A stretch of DNA of 64,000 nt, taken from contig OX485809.1 of assembly GCA_950295325.1 (NCBI GenBank), positions 37,327,081-37,391,080 on the forward strand, in the 5' to 3' direction. Position numbers and translations under genes: made by a program. How positions within the stretch are numbered: position 1 is the stretch's first letter; each line of letters starts with the position of its first letter. Below, one piece after another: positions 37,857 to 48,276 of the stretch. The notes under the pieces were generated by a model, which was not told the DNA's origin, ran no database searches, and saw only the letters and a list, made by a program, of their open reading frames with translations. Source of the DNA: Polytrichum commune (taxonomy: Eukaryota; Streptophyta; Polytrichopsida; Polytrichales; Polytrichaceae).

Positions 37857-39284
37857 TTATCGCATCACAGATTCCTTGACACATTCCCGATCCCCAGATC
37901 TATACTTCAAGTGGATGTTCAAAAAGCGAGGATTTTCCCTACTTTGCGATAATTCTATGGAGCCCGAAATCTCTTGGTCTTGAGTAACCTTAATTGGGTC
38001 ATACACATATAAAATAGTCTGAGCCCAGTGAGTTGGAGTTGCATCAGGAGCTGTGGAAAGGGTAACACAATCACTCGGATTCGCTCGTTTCTTCAGCCGG
38101 TTCGAACCCACAATAACATCATCATGGCCACCTGACAGGCTACTACTTCCCGGAGACGATTCTGATTGTGGCTCTCCTTGATGAATTACCCGTGTGCCAA
38201 AGGATACATCAAACCAAATCGCAAAACCGTGCAAAGATGCCATCATAATTGAGGAAACACAAAAATCGGCTTTAACAGTCTCGAGCTCTTCAATTGTGAC
38301 TGTATTGCAATCAATTTGCTTCACCACTACAGGCCATGACAGAACATTTTCCGCAGGAATTGCTTCGATGCACGGCTCCTCAAAGGAGCATTGCTTTGCC
38401 AATGGTATCATCGCTGACATGTCAATCCCATAAACACTTCGCCAAAAATCGATGTTTTCGTGATACTTGTCGTTATTTGTGATGGGCGCCATGTACAAGG
38501 TAGCAAAAGAGGGAAGCATCAAACCTCCGGGCTTCAACCACCGATCCCGCGCACACACCACACTCGCCAACATGCTCTCGTAAAGAAGCATGTAGCCCAT
38601 CCACTCGGACACGATGACGTCCACTTCTTCATCTATTTGCACTTCCTCCACTCTGCCATGCAAGACTGTGATAATGTCAGTGAGATTGTTGGCTTTCACC
38701 ACTTCTCTTGCCTTCACAGCGATGTCACTCGCATCCACAGCATACACTTTTCGAGCGCCAGCGTAAGCACAGAAGATGGAAAGTATGCCAGTTCCACATC
38801 CGACGTCCACAACAACCTTGTCTCGTATGAAGTCAGCGTGAAAGAAGATTGCATCTCGATACGCATCTGTTCGAGCTCGGTCCTTGATCATTTCTTCGTG
38901 AATCCCCACATGTGAATACGCATGAAAATACGCCGCATCTTGTTCCAAGAAGTTGGAAGCAACAACCCCCTCTTTCGCAGCTGCGGGAGACACCATAGCC
39001 GGCTGCAGCCCATATCCATCTACCTTTGCCCTCCTCGCATCTTGCACTTTGTTGTGATGATGTCTTCCTCTCGCAGGAGTGTACTTCTCCTTTGCTCCTC
39101 CAACACCCTTTTGTAACAATGGGGATCCCACCATGTCAACCCGACGTTGATGTTGATATTGATGCTCGACCTCACGAACTGGATTCACCTCAGCTCCAAA
39201 CATCACTCGCACGTCTTGCCTGCCTGCAATAAGACTCAGAGTATCATATGGGAAGCAATCCCTTGTGATGAACAAGCCTTCCAA
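37857..39284 (-). CDS. PRMT6: Protein arginine methyltransferase, PRMT6 type, intronless
   Basis: An uninterrupted 475-residue frame. Class I PRMT core: YFHAYSHVGIHEEMIKD (119-135), SAM motif I VDVGCGTG (159-166), YAVDAS (181-186), the double-E loop SEWMGYMLLYE (226-236, both glutamates present), WLKPGG (249-254) and the THW loop PTHW (417-420). The end, VKESVMR, matches plant PRMT6. All catalytic residues are intact. Class I PRMTs make asymmetric dimethylarginine on histones and RNA-binding proteins in nucleus and cytosol. Residues 1-115 do not resemble the usual PRMT6 N-terminus. Plant PRMT6 genes normally have many introns, so this looks like an intact retrocopy. An acceptor-like TCTTATTGCAG falls at codon 20, so a 5' intron with the true start upstream or at Met28 (39203) is possible. 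Confidence 0.88.
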   Translation of the reverse strand: MEGLFITRDCFPYDTLSLIAGRQDVRVMFGAEVNPVREVEHQYQHQRRVDMVGSPLLQKGVGGAKEKYTPARGRHHHNKVQDARRAKVDGYGLQPAMVSPAAAKEGVVASNFLEQDAAYFHAYSHVGIHEEMIKDRARTDAYRDAIFFHADFIRDKVVVDVGCGTGILSIFCAYAGARKVYAVDASDIAVKAREVVKANNLTDIITVLHGRVEEVQIDEEVDVIVSEWMGYMLLYESMLASVVCARDRWLKPGGLMLPSFATLYMAPITNNDKYHENIDFWRSVYGIDMSAMIPLAKQCSFEEPCIEAIPAENVLSWPVVVKQIDCNTVTIEELETVKADFCVSSIMMASLHGFAIWFDVSFGTRVIHQGEPQSESSPGSSSLSGGHDDVIVGSNRLKKRANPSDCVTLSTAPDATPTHWAQTILYVYDPIKVTQDQEISGSIELSQSRENPRFLNIHLKYRSGDRECVKESVMR

Positions 39285-39736
39285 GCTTTATGGCTACCTT
39301 CTGTGCGCCTCTTTCCCAAAGCTCCGAATCGCTTTACCCTATTTCCAATGAAACTTCAAAACAGTCTCAAGTGACTCCTGATTCAGTAATAGAATCGACC
39401 TCTTCTTCGAGACTTCTGCTGCTCTCTACTTCGAGACCTATGTTTCTCTACTTTGTGAACCTGGTTCTCTAAATGTGTTTTATGTACGAATCATTGTCTT
39501 GAAAGTCTTTTAGACTCCATATCAGAAACTCAGACTACCATAGTCTGAAAGGCCTGCAACAGGCACCCAAACTTGAATAGACACAACTTTACATTGAAAA
39601 GCACAGCCTATGATGAGCTATAAGTTGTAAACCTCTCGTCATCTACTTTTCTTCGAGGTAGACAGAAGCAACAACTTCGCCAGCTCAGCTTAAACAATCC
39701 CCAACTTTTTTATGCATGCTCAAAAATTCAGCCTCA

Positions 39737-40445
39737 ACTCACGGTATCATATAGGCATCGGATTAGGGTCTGTGCCTCTCTCCAACCTCCTAACCCTAAT
39801 TCGGAGAGAAAAAACCCACTCAACAGTATCTCGGAACCTTCCCAAAAACTTAGGTCGGCATAGCCAGCAAGAACGATGCAACTGGCACCGACACTGGTAA
39901 AGTCACAAAGTTACACGAGAAATTGCAACTTACAACTCAAACATCAACGGCCTCCAAATATTCACCTGCAAGTATGCAAGTTCCAAAAACTGAACTATAC
40001 TTCACTAATCTAGCTAACTACATATCCTACATGAAAACATTAAATCTCTGAATGGAAGACTTTTGCTCCCCTGGACCTGTGTCTGTGCTTCCCTCCAACT
40101 TCTTAACCCTAAATTCGGCGAGCAGACAAATATAGTCAAAATTGTGGCTTAGACTCCCTTCCAGGAACTGTGCTCAACATAGCCAGCAAGAACGCTGCAA
40201 CTGGCACCGAAACTCGTACAGACACAAAATTACACTAGAACCCTTGCAGAGCTCCAAAACCTAAAACGCAACAGCTCCACATGGACAACCCCAATAATGT
40301 GAACTTGAGTAATCCTAGACTTCAGTCTTGACACCAAGGACGATATATGACAGACTCGATCTCATCGAGGCTTTTGCTCCATTTTAAACTCTGTCTTTTC
40401 CCCCTTGCAGATTCCTAAACCCTAACTTCATACAGACAACTCAAT
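39737..40445 (-). repeat. Tandem array upstream of PRMT6-like gene
   Basis: Units of about 305-315 bp. CTGTGCYTCYCTCCAACYTC followed by TAACCCTAA starts near 39769 and 40084, with a decayed third (CTGTCTTTTCCCCCTTGCAG, CTAAACCCTAAC) near 40391. CATAGCCAGCAAGAACG recurs at about 39857 and 40177 with CAACTGGCACCGA. The unit start (ACTCACGGTATCATATAGGC) resembles 39232-39255 in the PRMT6 5' coding end (ACTCAGAGTATCATATGGGA), suggesting the array again began from the gene edge. That last link is weak. Confidence 0.65.
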
Positions 40446-42065
40446 GACAGCTTCCACAAACCCAACTAAAGACCTTCGTTAGAAAGATTCTTACTCACGT
40501 GGCGTCTAATGAGTGGCCAAGAGGAGACAGCTTATAATTACCCTGCGGTCTTATTAGTTATCGAGTTCTTAATATATGTATGTATAAATGTATGTATTTC
40601 CTATTCATGTATGTGTACATGTATCCACTCGTATTCAGTGTATTCTAAATACACTCGAGTACAAGATTAGAACGATACGGAATCTTTACACAATATTACA
40701 CATAACTATTGTAGAGTGTAAACTTGAGTTCAAAACAAAATCTTTGCAAAACCATAAACATAATTAGTATACAAATGGATCAAAAAATTTGTAGAACATA
40801 AAATTGAGGACAAAACATAATCTTTAGAGAATATCACACATGACCAACATACAAATGAATCAAAACATTGTATAGTGCATGATTGAGTCCAAAAGAAATC
40901 TTTAGAGAATAATAAGAGGATCATACACATATCTTGCATACAAATGGACCAAAAATGTGGTATAGTACAAGATTGAGTTCAAAAGAAAATGTTTAGAGAA
41001 TCACACACATGACTAGTATACAAATGTGGGAAAACCTAGAATATGCAAAATTTTAGGTTTATCCTTGCTTTGGTTTGCACCTCAAGATGATGACCAACTC
41101 AATATTTGACTACAACCGAGCGTCATTGTAGAGAGCATATCAACTTATTTGTTGAAACCTCCTCCTAGGTGTGAGAATGTAACCTACTACCAAGTAGAGT
41201 TGTAGACACCTCTACTACCCTAACTTGTAATCATGAAATCCATGTCATACTTGGTCCATGCTTAAGGTCAATCAATTGTTCATTTCTAGGGCCAAAAACA
41301 GACTAAGACCCATGCATCAACTTGCACTTGCCACCACGTATTAATAACTCTTCACAACTATGAATTTGACTACAACTGAGGTGCCATTGTTGAGAACATA
41401 TCAAATTGTTTGCAACTCACAGTTGTGATATTGTAACCTAGTGCCAACATAGACTCTTGAGAAATGTGCTTCGCAAAAAAACCTATAATTTGTTATTGAA
41501 CAAATACTTTTTAAATTATTCTATTTGTCCCTCAAAGCAACCTCATAACTTCCTTTCTAATGACAGTAACAAGATTGGAAGTATTATCACAATAACAAGT
41601 GTTGAAAATATTGGAGGTTTGGAATCGAATGCAATATCAACAAATTGGAAGAGAACTCACAAAAACCACACAAACTATGATATTCAATGTCATATGGTAT
41701 TTTATGTCACTATGGTATTTTTTGGATGACACTTCTCATGAATAAGTGAACAAATATTGTCATGGATGATGGATGAGTTCATCCATCAACCAAAACCCTA
41801 CCATTCTCTTGTTACCAACTTGTGATGAAACATTGTCATGGATGATTGAAATTTGGATGAAAAATCATTGGGTAAGTGATGGTAATTACAACACTGTAAA
41901 TCTATAATCCCCCCCAAAAATCACAAGGAATGACAAATAATGTTGGGTTAACATTTGGTGTTGGTGACACTACACCACAGTTTACAATTAGTATTGAGCA
42001 AGACAATTAGAACTGGTGACACTAAATATCATATTTAGTGTAGTTTCTTACTTTCAAGTTACATC
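40446..42065. other. AT-rich intergenic, no gene seen
   Basis: Around 40680-41040 a loose theme AATCTTTAGAGAATAT...CATACAAATGGATCAAAA recurs about every 60-80 bp (near 40740, 40820, 40895, 40985), a diverged short tandem repeat. No coding evidence beyond short ORFs. Confidence 0.45.
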
Positions 42066-42274
42066 TAAGAGCATCTCCACCCATACGCGCTAAAGGGACT
42101 CGGCAAGCCCTTTAGCGTGGCCTTGAAGAAAAACTTGCCCCACCCCTCTTGCCCGGGCTCTTCAAACTTGCCAGGGCTCTTCAAACTTCGGGCTCCACTC
42201 ACTATCCTCGCGGGTGAGCGTTGCTCTTGCTGCGCCCACATTCCGGGCCTCATCCTCTTGCGATTCAGTGAATC

Positions 42275-42505
42275 GTGCCACTTTTGGGAATCAAGAGCGG
42301 TTCTGTAGGGCGGACATGGCGGGAAGTGGGCGCAGTCGCGGAGGAGATTCTGCAAGCGTTGGGCGCAGCCGGGGAGTGCGTGGACGAGGCCGCGGGACGG
42401 CAACTCAACGATCATCCGCAGGTGGTTGCGATGTCGGAGGTGCAGTGCGGGATCAGGTACTGGAACTCTACATCGTTTTACACTCCGCCTCATCAGCCGT
42501 AGCTG
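42275..42505 (+). pseudogene. GC-rich coding-like block inside the TIR element
   Basis: A 75-codon frame reads EVGAVAEEILQALGAAGECV and RQLNDHPQVVAMSEVQCG, with amphipathic, helix-like spacing unlike the noise in neighbouring frames. Its GC content is far above the flanks. Splice-donor-like CTGTAAGAG follows within 15 bp of the stop. A competing frame gives an RG-rich peptide that is probably a shadow. I do not recognise the family. Most likely a captured exon, broken from its gene. Confidence 0.3.
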
Positions 42506-42617
42506 TAAGAGAATGTCGCATGTAAGCTTTCAAATAGAGGATTACGGGAGGATTACAGGAGTGATGCATTCGTAGTCACGTTTCTTCGAACTAAATGTCT
42601 TGGCAGAATCTGTCGTA

Positions 42618-43080
42618 AATTTGAGAGACAGGTAAATCCTGGGTAATTCTCTGGTTGTTTAGCAGACCTGTGTCCATATTCGGGAGTTTGGGAATTCATT
42701 TCGACAGCTCGTGTCTGTGCAATTAGGTGATATGTGTGATTTGTTGTGGTTGAATTCTTTTGATGCTCCTTTCAATTCGTAAGTTCTTGTTCTGAGGTTA
42801 AGCTCGGTGGAACTGTGCAATTCAGTTGGTATCCTAAAGTGATGTCTGCAGGAATTTGAGATACCCAATCTCTCTGAATTTCTTTCGGTGTTTAGCAGAT
42901 CTGTGTCCATGTCCGGGAGCTGGGGAATTCATTCGGCGGCTCGTGTCTGTGCAATTAGGCGATATGGTGTAATTTCTTGTGATTGACATCTTTTGATGCT
43001 CCTGTCACTTTGTGAGTTCTTGTTCTAGGGTTAAGCTCGGTGGAGCCGTGCAATTTAGTTGGTGTTCTAAGATGATGGGG
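42618..43080 (+). repeat. Two-copy tandem repeat, period about 233 bp
   Basis: TTTAGCAGAYCTGTGTCCAT starts at 42658 and 42891. CTCGTGTCTGTGCAATTAGG and TTAAGCTCGGTGGA also recur once per unit. It lies directly after the coding-like block inside the TIR element. Confidence 0.8.
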
Positions 43081-43091
43081 CAGGGATTGGT

Positions 43092-43830
43092 GTAGGTTGT
43101 ATAAATTTTCAGGGTTTAGGGTGTTCAACAATCAGCTCCACCTCGTATGGGCTCCAGATCCTTCTGTGTATCTCCTGAATCATGAATGTGGTGATGTAAT
43201 TGTGGTTTGCCAACCACATAACCTACTTTGCCTGTTATCTAAGTTCTTAGTACATTTCACTGAGAATGAAGGTCAGCCATGTTGGTGCTATTCATCTGTG
43301 AATTGCAAGAGATTGACATTATCATTTGGTTTGTGGGTTAATGAAATTGATGCAAGAATATGTTGTTGTGGGGGGAAAGGGGTTGTTGAAGGTTGTATGT
43401 ATTTCCGAGGTTTAGGGTGTTCTACATTGAGCTCCACCTCGTATGGAGTCCAGATGCCTCTGTGTATATCCTGAAGCATGAACGTGGTGATGCATTTGTG
43501 ATTAGCCAAGCACGTTACCTATTTTGACTTTGATGCAAGTGCTTAGTACATTTCCCTGGATAGCATGAAGGTCAGCCATGTTTCTGCTATTTATCTGTGA
43601 ATTGCAAGAAAATGACATTCGCATTTGGTTTGTGGTTAAACGAAATTGGTGCAAGGATATGTAGTTGTGGCGGGAAAGGGGTTGTTGTAGGTTTTGTATA
43701 TGTCCGGGGTTGAGGGCGTTAAACATCCAGCTCTGAGTTGGATGGAGCTCAAATGGTTCTGTGTAAATCCTGAAGTCTGAATCTGATGATACAATTGTGA
43801 TTAGCCAAGCACATATCTACTTGCAGTTGA
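43092..43830 (+). repeat. Three-copy tandem repeat, period about 298 bp
   Basis: Units start near 43092, 43388 and 43687 (G(T/A)AGGTTGTAT...GGTTTAGGGTGTT). Shared landmarks are CAGCTCCACCTCGTATGG, GAAGGTCAGCCATGTT and GTTGTTG(T/A)AGG. It follows the 233-bp repeat in the same element. Confidence 0.85.
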
Positions 43831-44721
43831 CTTAACTGCTTATTACAGCCATGGAAGTGCCGTTTATCCGCGAATTGCATGAACAGGACACCCATATACC
43901 TTAGACGATATGATGGGGTCCAGTTGCCTCAATTCCTTAGTAAGGTATTGCGTAATATTCCTGATCATGACAGAGCAGTGTTGCTCAAGACACATGAGAT
44001 TGGGCATACCTTCTCCGTGCCAAACTTGCAGAATAAAAAAAAAGACCACATGTAATGAACTTCAATTGTTTATAACAGAAACACTTCAACCATGCCACTA
44101 AACCCTAAAACCCTTCACTCAGGATATACGATGAGGAAAGAGACGAATACACACAGGCGTCCTTGACAGTACTGGAATATACAAAGCTTTGGATACCTAT
44201 TATGATTTCGGTACAAGAATGCAGTCAGAACAATCGATTTATTTGGAAATTTATCAAACCAGAGGACTTGCCTGTTGTCCCTTGGAGTTCGGAGGATTCG
44301 AGCAGGCAGCCAACCTTGAGCTACAACTCACAGAGCAGAGTGTATCCCGCAGCAGCCATTCAGGAAAACAGAGCGTTCATTGACCCTAAACCCTCAAAGC
44401 TACAGAAACAGCAGCCTCCCTCAAAGCTACAGAATCCTCCCTCAAGGTAATCACTGCCAGCAAGGCCAGCTAAGTGACAAGCTCTCATTTCAACACCTTC
44501 CTTGAAACAGGTTCGAAAGTGGAAAGTGGACAGGTGGGTTATTTTTGGCCAGGGTCGGACATGTCATCACAGGGAATATTCCTGACCGTTTTTGGCTTGA
44601 AGAGCCAATATGCAAGTAACGGTGGGGGAGTGCCACTCTAAAGAAATTTAATGGATGTTTGGAGCCCTTCAAAGCGCATTTGGAGAGCCTGCCTTACTGC
44701 CCAAGGGTGGAGATGCTCTAA

Positions 44722-45434
44722 GATCTTCAATCAAAATGACCACAGGGGGGACTTATGAGAACCAAATATGATAACTGAGAACTTCATTAGAAGCGTATGA
44801 ATTTCTGCTACTATCTATGTTTTGCACTTGAATAGCTTTAACTGAACAAAGATATCTACCTAGACATACAAAAGGCAATTAGGGACAACAGAAGCTTACT
44901 TGATAGCCACTTCTTCGCACTCATGGATACTCTTTATGTCAGAATTTGAAAAATTCAAATCAATAGAATCTTGTACTTGGCCTAGGAGTTCTAATTCTTG
45001 TATGTAGTTTGTTTTAACAAATGCAAATTCATGCGACCGTCAATGTTGTCACCTTCTTGTTCACTTTCTGTCAAGGATAGCATTTTCTGCACTTCCAATT
45101 CCAAGCCATCTTATACAATTTGCTAAAATATTCCATACTAGTCACCTCAGACCTTAGCGGAACAACAAGAATGGTGGTAAAGGAAAAAAACATCAAGATG
45201 ACCTAAATAGGTCTCTCAAATGAACATCCAAGCATGTTTCAAAGGGCCATGCAATCTTAGAGGGCAATCCCAAGCAAACTACACTAGCCAATACTAATGT
45301 GGCCTTCCACAAACAATGTAGAGTAAGCTCTCAACCTAAGCACAAACTCTGAAACCAAATTTTAAGTTTATAATAGCATCAATTGATGTTCTTGGAACAA
45401 GAAAAACAACACTACATCATCATGAATTTGAGTA
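44722..45434. other. Intergenic spacer, no gene seen
   Basis: AT-rich DNA between two TIR elements. No ORF or repeat is supported. Confidence 0.4.
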
Positions 45435-45437
45435 TGA

Positions 45438-46488
45438 GGGCCGGTTTACATTATGGACCATGAAGTTGGACCATGGCTCTGCAAGGCAGCTGATTGGCTG
45501 TTGAAGTTGTGCCAGGACAACTTTGGTTTACACTAAGAAAAAAATGTCAGAGGGACCATGAAGGCCGAGAGGTGGTCGGGTAGGAAAAGGCAAGGGCCCA
45601 TGGCAAAGAAATGCCATCTTAGTAAATTTTTAATGAATCCACCCTCCATGTGCCTTAGTCATATCATAGCCCATGAGACATACCATTACTACCTTGCCCT
45701 ACCCCTTAAACCGGCTCCCATGTGTTTCACAAAACAATGTGGGACATCTAAATCTCAAGAATTTGAGTGTAGATTTTTTTTTTTGCTCAACCAACTGAAA
45801 TGTTTGGAATTTGTGGGCTTGTAATATACCGTTGGAAAAGGTCTTGAAAATACCTTTCCAACGGTATATTACATGCCACAAGAAAATGTAAAATTGCAGT
45901 TGAAAACAAAAAAAGAAAAATTTGTAGTCGTTTAGTGACTGTAGATCAGGGTGGTCAAAAGAATTGCAATGGGAAATCTTCTAACACTAATCATCAAAGA
46001 ATTAAACTTTAGTGTTGAGCAAGGTATGGCGGTAACAACATTAAATATAATCAAACACTAAATATCTTATTTAGTGTATTGACAACACAAGATACATGTC
46101 ACATGTAAATTACAATGAACATGTACAAGTTAAATCGCTCATTTTTTGGTAAAAATTGTTGTGAGAAGATTTGCAAGCCACATCTTCGACACATTTAACA
46201 TGAAGTGAAGACAAATGAAGCCCAAGAAAAGACAAGAGAATGGTCAAACTTGATTTTTTTTTCAAAATTTCCCTTTTTGGGCATGTATTAAAAAAATCAA
46301 CACCTTTACATTTTGGTGTATGGTCATTCTTCTTGGTCCACATTCGGTTTACACCTAGCGAGGGGCCCAAGTCTCTTGAAACTAATTGTTTATGAAGTTG
46401 GACCATGAAAGTCGGACCATGAACTCGGACCATTGACAAAGGCCATCTTCCATGGTCCGACTTCATGGTCCATAGTGTTAACCGACCC
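45438..46488. mobile_element. TIR element GGGYCGGTT..., 1051 bp, TGA duplication
   Basis: Left GGGCCGGTTTACATTATGGA and right TCCATAGTGTTAACCGACCC are inverted repeats, continuing through CCATGAAGTYGGACCATGG. The flanks are TGA at 45435-45437 and 46489-46491. Several GGACCATGAA motifs crowd the right end. The 3-bp TNA duplication again fits a PIF/Harbinger-like MITE. The interior shares about 200 bp with the MITE at 55291-55598, so one was probably nested in the other's ancestor. Confidence 0.75.
45821..45872. repeat. Near-perfect hairpin
   Basis: GTAATATACCGTTGGAAA and its complement TTTCCAACGGTATATTAC enclose a loop of about 15 bases, GGTCTTGAAAATACC, itself partly paired. A decayed version lies at about 55430-55475. 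It is inside the 45438-46488 element. Confidence 0.8.
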
Positions 46489-46958
46489 TGATTTAAACAA
46501 ACTGCTTGTTCATAGTGCATTATAGAATAAGAAATGCCCATTGCTCAAGTATTACTTCCAATGATGACCACGTACTAAACTATACTTCTAACAAACAAAA
46601 GTAGAAAACCACAGTGTTTGAATGTGGCTCCCAAGGTAACACCTCCCCTCAAGAACAAGTGACCTCGAAACTAATTGGGAACTAAGCATTCCCAAGGTGG
46701 ATGCTCCACCATACATTTTTGCTTGCCCGCAAGGACAAAATACATGCAATTAGGGTTTCGGGAGACTTGAACATGAGAGGTCCGAAAGTTGTCCGAGTAT
46801 AAGATATAGAATATGTCCGAGTACATGTATTTTGTATCATGAGTACATGTACACGCCAACACTGATTGTGGTAGTGGGAATGAAGATCCCATTTTTGGAC
46901 TTGGCACAATCTTACTAGAGAAGAGCTGGGTGAAGCTCGTTTTGAGCCTCCAACCTAA

Positions 46959-47250
46959 GGTATGTGGGTGTTATTTGGTTCCTTTTTCATGTTCTCCAAC
47001 TTCTACCAATTAGGTTTGCACAACAAAACTTGTGTTGCTTTAGCAAATCTATGATGTAACATATGCGAAAATCGGATTTCATGTGCTTTAGTTATGGTTA
47101 TCGGAAGCGCATCTTTGTTGATTTCTTAACTAGACACACAAGTCCTCCCATTCGTGATCATTATTCGGTGTAGAGTAATTATTAGTATATGAAGATGTAG
47201 TCCAATCTCTTTTAAACATGTGTCTTTATGATGTTTGTTCTTTGATTTCA
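46959..47250 (-). mobile_element. Interspersed repeat family F, copy 3, truncated
   Basis: Starts GGTATGTGGGTGTTATT. The right portion (TTTTAAACATGTGTCTTTAT, TTTGTTCTTTGATTTCA) is the complement of the left end of the copies at 6865 and 21572. One end is missing. Confidence 0.5.
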
Positions 47251-47443
47251 CTGAACCATATAGTATTAGAAGAAAAATGGGCCTCCAAAAAACCTTTACA
47301 TTATTATTTGTTGGGTGCTAAAACTTGTGAATACTTGCAACATCCAAAAGGCACCATATGTGCTAACATCAAATTTGGAATGGGTCTAGATCAATAAGAG
47401 TAATTTGCGAGTTGGCACCAAGTACATGAACTTAACACCCTCA

Positions 47444-48024
47444 GGGCCACTTCACACACAAGGTTGAAGGCCCTTAGACCATGGCAATGTAAGAGCTCTC
47501 ATTGGTTGAAAAGGCGGAAACCGTCTAGGTTCACTTCACACTAGGAGGCGAAGGTCCAAAGAAAAGTTCGTGGATGAAAAGTCTACATGGAATCATACAT
47601 GGCAGGTTGTGGATAAGGGTGCATGGTCTGCCAGAATTTGCATCAGACCTACCTCCAAGAGGTGAGCTTGACGCAAATTCCGGGAGACCATGATTTTTTT
47701 GATTTTTTTCCCAACATGACATATTTCATGACAAACTGCATGGCAAATTCCATAATAGATTCTAGGACAGACAAACGCCACCAAGTAATTCTCTTAAACT
47801 GATTAAATTTGAAACATATTATATTAATCCAATTCCTCCCCTCTTTTTCTACCAACAAAATATGCAATGGTCCCGCAACATGGTCCACTCTCACTTCACA
47901 CTATGCTTGAAGGCCCATGACTACATAAAACAATTCCCAACACCCATGGTCCGGCCTTTGGATGAGAGTCAAGGGTCCTCACCATTACAAGGTCACGGCT
48001 TTTGGCTCATGTGTGAAGTGGCCC
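47444..48024 (+). mobile_element. TIR element, GGGCCACTTCACAC family, copy E3 (581 bp)
   Basis: Perfect ends GGGCCACTTCACACA and TGTGTGAAGTGGCCC, flanked by TCA at 47441-47443 and 48025-48027. Internal text shared with E2 includes TCTCATTGGTTGAAAAGGC and GGGAGACCATG. It is best preserved at the ends of the three copies in the window. Confidence 0.8.
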
Positions 48025-48276
48025 TCAATGTCCTTTGGCAGTCCACATTCAAGTCATCCACCTTGGGACAATCCTATTTGAACGCCCATATTATAATGGC
48101 AACACATGAATACATGATCACTATGTACTATACAAGAAGGACGTGAAAGAACTTCTTTCCAAGAGGCTACAATTCGGATGGAGGTGTTGTAGACAAAAAT
48201 TGGGGGGAAATGTGTAGTTAGTTTGATGTAGCAGATTTTAGAAGCTCCCTTTGTTCTCCTCGAATTTCGACTTCTG

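Larger units (their letters stand above)
42069..44718 (+). mobile_element. Gene-fragment-carrying PIF/Harbinger-like TIR element (2650 bp)
   Basis: Ends GAGCATCTCCACCC and GGGTGGAGATGCTC are perfect 14-bp inverted repeats flanked by TAA at 42066-42068 and 44719-44721. Subterminal CAGGGCTCTTCAA has an inverted partner TTGAAGAGCC near the right end. The interior holds a GC-rich coding-like block (42275-42505), two tandem arrays and an exon-like stretch at 44163-44450. No transposase was recognised. This is the structure of a transduplicating (Pack-type) element that has picked up host DNA, including its flanking arrays. The host source gene is not identified. Confidence 0.65.

Noticed and set aside
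38460-38915. 151-codon plus-strand ORF
   Set aside because: Antisense shadow of the PRMT6-like coding sequence.
42065-42493. 142-codon minus-strand ORF
   Set aside because: Runs into the TIR at its end and overlaps the better plus-strand coding-like block. Pro/Arg-rich from high GC.
43097-43474. 125-codon plus-strand ORF as a gene
   Set aside because: It spans more than one unit of the 298-bp tandem repeat and repeats its own peptide, so it is repeat-derived.
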